Below, piece by piece: positions 60,065-64,000 of a DNA stretch of 64,000 bases. Location: the NCBI RefSeq assembly GCF_000735365.1, contig NZ_JMPL01000004.1, positions 52,960 through 116,959 on the forward strand. Direction: 5' to 3'. Positions within the stretch are counted from its first letter, which is position 1; every line of letters starts with the position of its first letter. This DNA comes from Kluyvera ascorbata ATCC 33433 (lineage in GTDB: Bacteria; Pseudomonadota; Gammaproteobacteria; Enterobacterales; Enterobacteriaceae). The translations under genes were made by a program, and so were the position numbers. The notes under the pieces are model-generated. The model ran no database searches, was not told the origin of the DNA, and saw nothing but the letters and a program-made list of their open reading frames with translations.

Positions 60065-60871
60065 ATGAAACATGCCGCATTCAAACTGGCAGGGGTTGCA
60101 CTGTCTCTTTCTCTGGCCTGGAGCGCATCCGCCGCGCCGCTGCGTATCGCCGCTGACCCGGTGCCGCACGCGGAGATCCTCAACTTTATTAAAAAGCAGG
60201 ACCCGAAACTGGATCTGAAAATTGTCGAACTGACCAGCGGCGTTAACGCCAACGAACTGCTGGCCAACGGCGACGTGGATGCCAACTACTTCCAGCACGT
60301 GCCGTATCTGAAAGATCAGGAAAAAGCGCTGGGCAAAACGTTTGCCGTTGCCGCCACGGTGCACATCGAACCGCTGGGGATCTATTCGCACAAACATAAA
60401 GATCTGCAATCGCTGCCAGAAGGCGCAACCGTCGCGGTCCCGAATAACACCACCAACCTGAGCCGCGCGCTGTTCCTTTTGCAAAGCAAAGGGTTGATTA
60501 AGCTCGATGCGAAATTTACCGACCCGGCAACCACTCTCGCGACACCGAAAGACATTGTGGAAAACCCGCATAAGCTGAAGATCCTTGAGGTGGAGTCCCC
60601 GCAGATCCCGCGTTCGCTGGACGACGTCGACCTGGCGGTGATCAACGGCAACTACGCGCTGGAAGCGGGGCTGAACCCGGCCAAAGACTCGCTGGGGCTG
60701 GAGAGTGCCACGCATAACCCCTACGCCAATATTCTGGTCACCACTCCGCAGCTGGCAAACGATCCGCGTATCAAACAGCTCGCCAAAGACCTGACTTCAC
60801 CGCAGGTGGCCGAGTTTATTCGCCAGCACTACAACGGCTCGGTGATCCCGGTTAGCGCGCCGCAGTCATGA
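60065..60871 (+). CDS. NlpA/MetQ-family ABC binding protein
   Basis: 268 residues. Sec signal peptide ending SASA (about residue 23) without a lipobox Cys, unlike MetQ, so it is a soluble periplasmic protein. NlpA-family motifs: [80 protein letters not shown]. The ligand may be methionine or another sulfur or amino-acid compound. Overlaps the ATPase gene by ATGA. Confidence 0.9.
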   Translation: MKHAAFKLAGVALSLSLAWSASAAPLRIAADPVPHAEILNFIKKQDPKLDLKIVELTSGVNANELLANGDVDANYFQHVPYLKDQEKALGKTFAVAATVHIEPLGIYSHKHKDLQSLPEGATVAVPNNTTNLSRALFLLQSKGLIKLDAKFTDPATTLATPKDIVENPHKLKILEVESPQIPRSLDDVDLAVINGNYALEAGLNPAKDSLGLESATHNPYANILVTTPQLANDPRIKQLAKDLTSPQVAEFIRQHYNGSVIPVSAPQS

Positions 60872-61659
60872 TAGTCATTGAAGGGCTGAGCAAGCAGTAT
60901 GCCGGAAGCGGCCACCCGGCACTCAACGACGTTTCGTTTACCGTCCCCAAGGGGGCCATTTACGGCATTCTTGGACGGAGCGGCGCGGGTAAAAGCACCC
61001 TGATTCGTTGTCTGAACCTACTGGAGCGGCCCAGCGCGGGCCGCATTCTGTTCAACGGGGAAAATATCCTGCAGTACGATAAAGCGCGGCTTCGTGCCCA
61101 TCGTCTGCGCACCGGCATGATTTTTCAACACTTCAATCTGCTACACGCCAGAAACGTTGCCGACAACGTCGCCGTACCGCTGGAAATCGCCGGTATGCCA
61201 AAGGCGCAACGCCAGCAGCGCGTAACGGAACTGCTCGCGCTGGTAGGGCTTGGCGATAAAGCCAACGCCTTCCCTTCGCAGCTTTCCGGCGGACAAAAGC
61301 AGCGCGTGGGTATTGCCCGCGCGCTGGCGGCAGAGCCCGACGTGTTGCTGTGTGATGAAGCCACCAGCGCGCTGGACGCCGAAACCACCGCCAGCGTGCT
61401 GGCGCTGCTGGAGACGATAAACCGCCAGCTTGGGCTCACTATCGTGCTGATCACCCACCAGCTTGAAGTGGTCAAAAATCTGTGCGATCACGCGGCGCTG
61501 CTAGAAGGTGGAGAATTACAGGAAAGCGGGAAAATCGCCGACCTGCTGGCCTCACCCTGGTCACGTCTACGGGAAATTTTGCTGGGCGACGGCGATGAAG
61601 AACGCCGTTTTCTCGCTCGCCACGGCCTTGATGGGAGACACCTATGCATAGTCGCATGA
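60868..61659 (+). CDS. MetN-family ABC ATPase lacking the C-terminal regulatory domain
   Basis: 263 residues against about 343 in MetN. Walker [11 protein letters not shown], signature [15 protein letters not shown], Walker [13 protein letters not shown], switch His LITHQLEVV. The chain ends soon after the ATPase domain, without the ACT-like domain through which methionine inhibits MetN. Start overlaps the binding-protein stop (ATGA); its end overlaps the permease start by 16 bases. Confidence 0.9.
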   Translation: MIVIEGLSKQYAGSGHPALNDVSFTVPKGAIYGILGRSGAGKSTLIRCLNLLERPSAGRILFNGENILQYDKARLRAHRLRTGMIFQHFNLLHARNVADNVAVPLEIAGMPKAQRQQRVTELLALVGLGDKANAFPSQLSGGQKQRVGIARALAAEPDVLLCDEATSALDAETTASVLALLETINRQLGLTIVLITHQLEVVKNLCDHAALLEGGELQESGKIADLLASPWSRLREILLGDGDEERRFLARHGLDGRHLCIVA

Positions 61660-62315
61660 GCTGGGAAGATTTATGGCCGCTACTGGTCGACGGCACGCTG
61701 GATACCCTCTATATGGTTGGATTCGCGACGCTGTTTACCGTCTTAATCGGGCTGCCGCTGGGCGTACTGCTGTTTATCTCACGGCGTCAGGGCATTGTCC
61801 CCATGCCGCGCCTGAACGCGGTGCTGGGCGCAATCATTAACACCGGCCGCTCGCTGCCGTTCATCGTGCTGCTGATTGCCCTTATCCCGTTCACCCGTCT
61901 GCTGGTCGGCACGACGCTTGGCAGCACGGCGGCAATTGTCCCCATTACCATCGGGGCATTTCCCTTCTTTGCACGGCTGACCGAAAGCGCGCTGGATGAG
62001 GTGGATTACGGCCGTATTGAAGCGGTGCTGTCGATGGGCGGCAACGCCTGGCACGTGGTGAGCAAAGCGCTGTTGCCTGAAGCGCTGCCAGCGCTGCTGG
62101 CCGGCACGACGCTGACCATTGTCATGCTGATTGGTTTCTCTTCCATGGCTGGCGTTATTGGCGGCGGCGGGCTGGGCGATTTAGCGATTCGCTATGGCTA
62201 TCAGCGTTTTAACGATCAAATCATGGTGGGCACCGTGCTCATTCTGGTGCTGATGGTTCAGGGGGTACAGATGGGCGGCGACAGATTAGTTCGCGCGCTG
62301 GCGCACCGTCGCTAA
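61644..62315 (+). CDS. MetI-family ABC permease
   Basis: 223 residues, five membrane helices. Begins [26 protein letters not shown]. The EAA loop reads [32 protein letters not shown], and the conserved [26 protein letters not shown] is kept. Completes the transporter; SD GGGAG lies inside the ATPase gene. Confidence 0.92.
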   Translation: MHSRMSWEDLWPLLVDGTLDTLYMVGFATLFTVLIGLPLGVLLFISRRQGIVPMPRLNAVLGAIINTGRSLPFIVLLIALIPFTRLLVGTTLGSTAAIVPITIGAFPFFARLTESALDEVDYGRIEAVLSMGGNAWHVVSKALLPEALPALLAGTTLTIVMLIGFSSMAGVIGGGGLGDLAIRYGYQRFNDQIMVGTVLILVLMVQGVQMGGDRLVRALAHRR

Positions 62316-62410
62316 TTTGAGCTAATTCTGGTAAGGCATGAGATTTCACGTAATAAGCGTAGAAAATGTCGGGTATACTTACACGACTTGATCCCGGAAA
62401 AGGACCGGCA

Positions 62411-63976
62411 GTGACAACTCGACACCTGATCGGTCTGATAACCGGCGTGCTGATTATGGCGATACTCCTGCCTATTCTGCTAAGCATCTGGCTCGCCCAG
62501 CGCGAGGCACATCGACAGTTTATCGATGAGCAGGAGACCTATGCTTCGCGCGTGCTTATGCGTACCGAGCAGGTCATGGACTAGGCCAAAGGGGCGCTGC
62601 AACAGATGGATGAGCTGAAAGCCCCCGGCTGTAGCCCCGAGCATTTGCAGGAAATGCGCCGCCTCTCTTACTCCTGGCGCTATATTCAGGAAGTACTGTA
62701 CCTCGACGGGCTAACCGCTAAATGCTCTTCACTTGAAAACAGCGGCGCACAGTTTACCTTCCCGCAACCTGACCGCATCACGCCTGGGGGCTATCGCGCC
62801 TGGTATACCGAGCGAAACGATCTCGGCATTCACCGCTATATGGCAGCCTTTGCCTCCGCTCGCCACATGGTGATCATCGACCCGGTCTCTTTTATCGATG
62901 TGATTCCGTTTAGCAATTCCAAAACCCAGGTTGCGCTGATTAGCACCCACAACAGCCGGGTGCTCGCCAGCAGCGCACCGCTGGACCAGCAGGCCTGGCA
63001 GAAAATCCAGCTACAGCACCTGGAGACGCTAACCGAAAACAATATCGTTTATACGGTCCGTGAGTTTCCCGACCTGCAGCTGTCGATCATGACCTGGTCT
63101 TCCACCCTGCCGCTGTCAGAACGCCTGCACCACCAGCTCATGCTGTGGCTGCCGGTTGGTATACTGATAAGCCTGCTGGCAAGCTGGTTGATTGTCCAGG
63201 TGCTGCGCCGCCTGCAATCGCCGCGTCAGCGTATGCTCGACGCACTGAACAATGCCGCCATCACCGTCTATTATCAACCGATTGTGTCGCTAAAAGAGGG
63301 GAAAGTGGTGGGATGTGAAGCACTGGCGCGCTGGAAACAACCGGACGGCACCTATTTGTCACCGGAAATTTTTATCCCGCTTGCCGAAGAAACCGGGATC
63401 ATCACCAATCTGACGGAAAACGTCGCGAAGTCAGTGTTTCGCGACCTCGGTAAATGGCTGAGTCTGCACCCCGACCAGCACGTCTCCATCAACCTCTCCG
63501 TCGCCGATTTCCACTCGGTCGTCTTGCAAACGCTGCTACATCAGCAGATGCGAGTCTGGAATGTCCAACCGCAACAAATTGCCCTTGAGCTCACCGAGCG
63601 CGGCTTTGCTGACCCCAAAACGACGCTCCCGGCGATAACCGCCTACCGCAAGGCCGGGCACGCCATCTATATCGACGACTTTGGCACCGGCTACTCCAGC
63701 CTGCGCTATTTGCAGGACCTTGAAGTTGATACCTTAAAACTCGATAAATCCTTCGTTGAGGCGCTCGAATACGCCCAGGTCACACCATACATCATTGAGA
63801 TGGCGAAAACCTTACAACTTAACGTGGTGGCGGAAGGGATCGAGAACACCTGCCAGGAGAAGTGGCTGCGCGAGCACGGCGTGCAGTTTGGGCAGGGCTG
63901 GCTTTACAGCAAGGCCCTACCGAAAGAGGAATTTATTCTCTGGGCGGAAAGCAACCTGCGGGCGCACGCTACTTAA
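62411..63976 (+). pseudogene. pdeB: EAL-domain c-di-GMP phosphodiesterase YlaB (PdeB), amber-interrupted
   Basis: Starts at GTG 62411 (TTRHLIGLITGVLIM..., as E. coli YlaB). CSS-motif periplasmic sensor domain between two membrane helices, with Cys pair (APGCSPEHL, AKCSSLE), then a full EAL domain: YYQPIVSLKEGKVVGCEALARW, NLTENVAKSV, ELTERGFADP, DDFGTGYSSLRYL, KSFVEAL. Codon 58 is TAG (62582-62584), where E. coli has Gln, so a CAG to TAG change. The remainder is open in the same frame to TAA at 63974. Reinitiation at ATG 62606 would lose the first membrane helix. Confidence 0.9.
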
Positions 63977-64000
63977 GATAGGATTTGATCACCTGCATCA

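Noticed and set aside
62582-62584. TAG in ylaB as recoding (pyrrolysine or read-through)
   Set aside because: No recoding context; E. coli has Gln here, so a single C to T change is the simpler explanation.

Overview
The window is a chromosomal segment from a member of the Enterobacteriaceae. Gene content and order follow the Escherichia coli ylaB to ybbN region, read in the opposite direction. The galactan-utilisation island and the isopenicillin-N-synthase-like oxygenase/MetNIQ-type cluster make a Klebsiella/Raoultella/Enterobacter-type genome likeliest, but the species cannot be fixed from sequence reading alone.

Layout. 1-8303: cnoX(ybbN, 5' truncated by the window edge), fetB-fetA, qmcA-ybbJ, cueR/copA, ybaP, the small RNA chiX, ybaK. 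8404-10056: ushA. 10.1-14.2 kb: a decayed prophage remnant between ushA and fsr. It has an endolysin head fused to a tail-fibre end, a frameshifted holin, a broken integrase, and an intact-looking two-gene cassette (NlpC/P60-like amidase plus periplasmic partner) that resembles a toxin-immunity pair. 14.4-20.9 kb: fsr, ybaL, gsk, hemH, adk, with REP/BIME repeats. 21.1-25.6 kb: a PTS operon inserted between adk and htpG (UlaA-type EIIC, allulose-6-P epimerase-like enzyme, fructose-type EIIA, EIIB and EIIC), with a class II CRP promoter and two LacI-type operators but no local regulator. 25.6-37.7 kb: htpG, recR, ybaB, dnaX, apt, ybaN, priC, rsmS, an inserted Rpn-type nuclease, mscK, acrR. 37.8-44.6 kb: acrA, acrB (frameshifted), tomB-hha, maa, ylaC.

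44.6-62.3 kb is accessory material between ylaC and ylaB: a MocR-type regulator divergent from a GNAT acetyltransferase; the zinc-independent ribosomal proteins rpmE2-rpmJ2 behind a Zur box; an 11-kb galactan system (LacI regulator, LamB-type porin, stand-alone EIIB, GH42 beta-galactosidase, GH53 endogalactanase, GanOPQ permease, divergent ATPase); then a 2OG-Fe(II)-type oxygenase followed by a NlpA-family ABC transporter. Upstream of the oxygenase is an overlapping reading frame with three consecutive cysteine codons near its start, a candidate cysteine-sensing leader. The window ends with ylaB, interrupted by an in-frame amber codon.

The most interesting items are the overlapping Cys-Cys-Cys upstream ORF, the amidase/immunity-like cassette, the mixed-type PTS operon, the 4-bp deletion that breaks acrB, the two conserved programmed -1 frameshifts (copA, dnaX), and the CRP/LacI-family control elements placed in front of maa.
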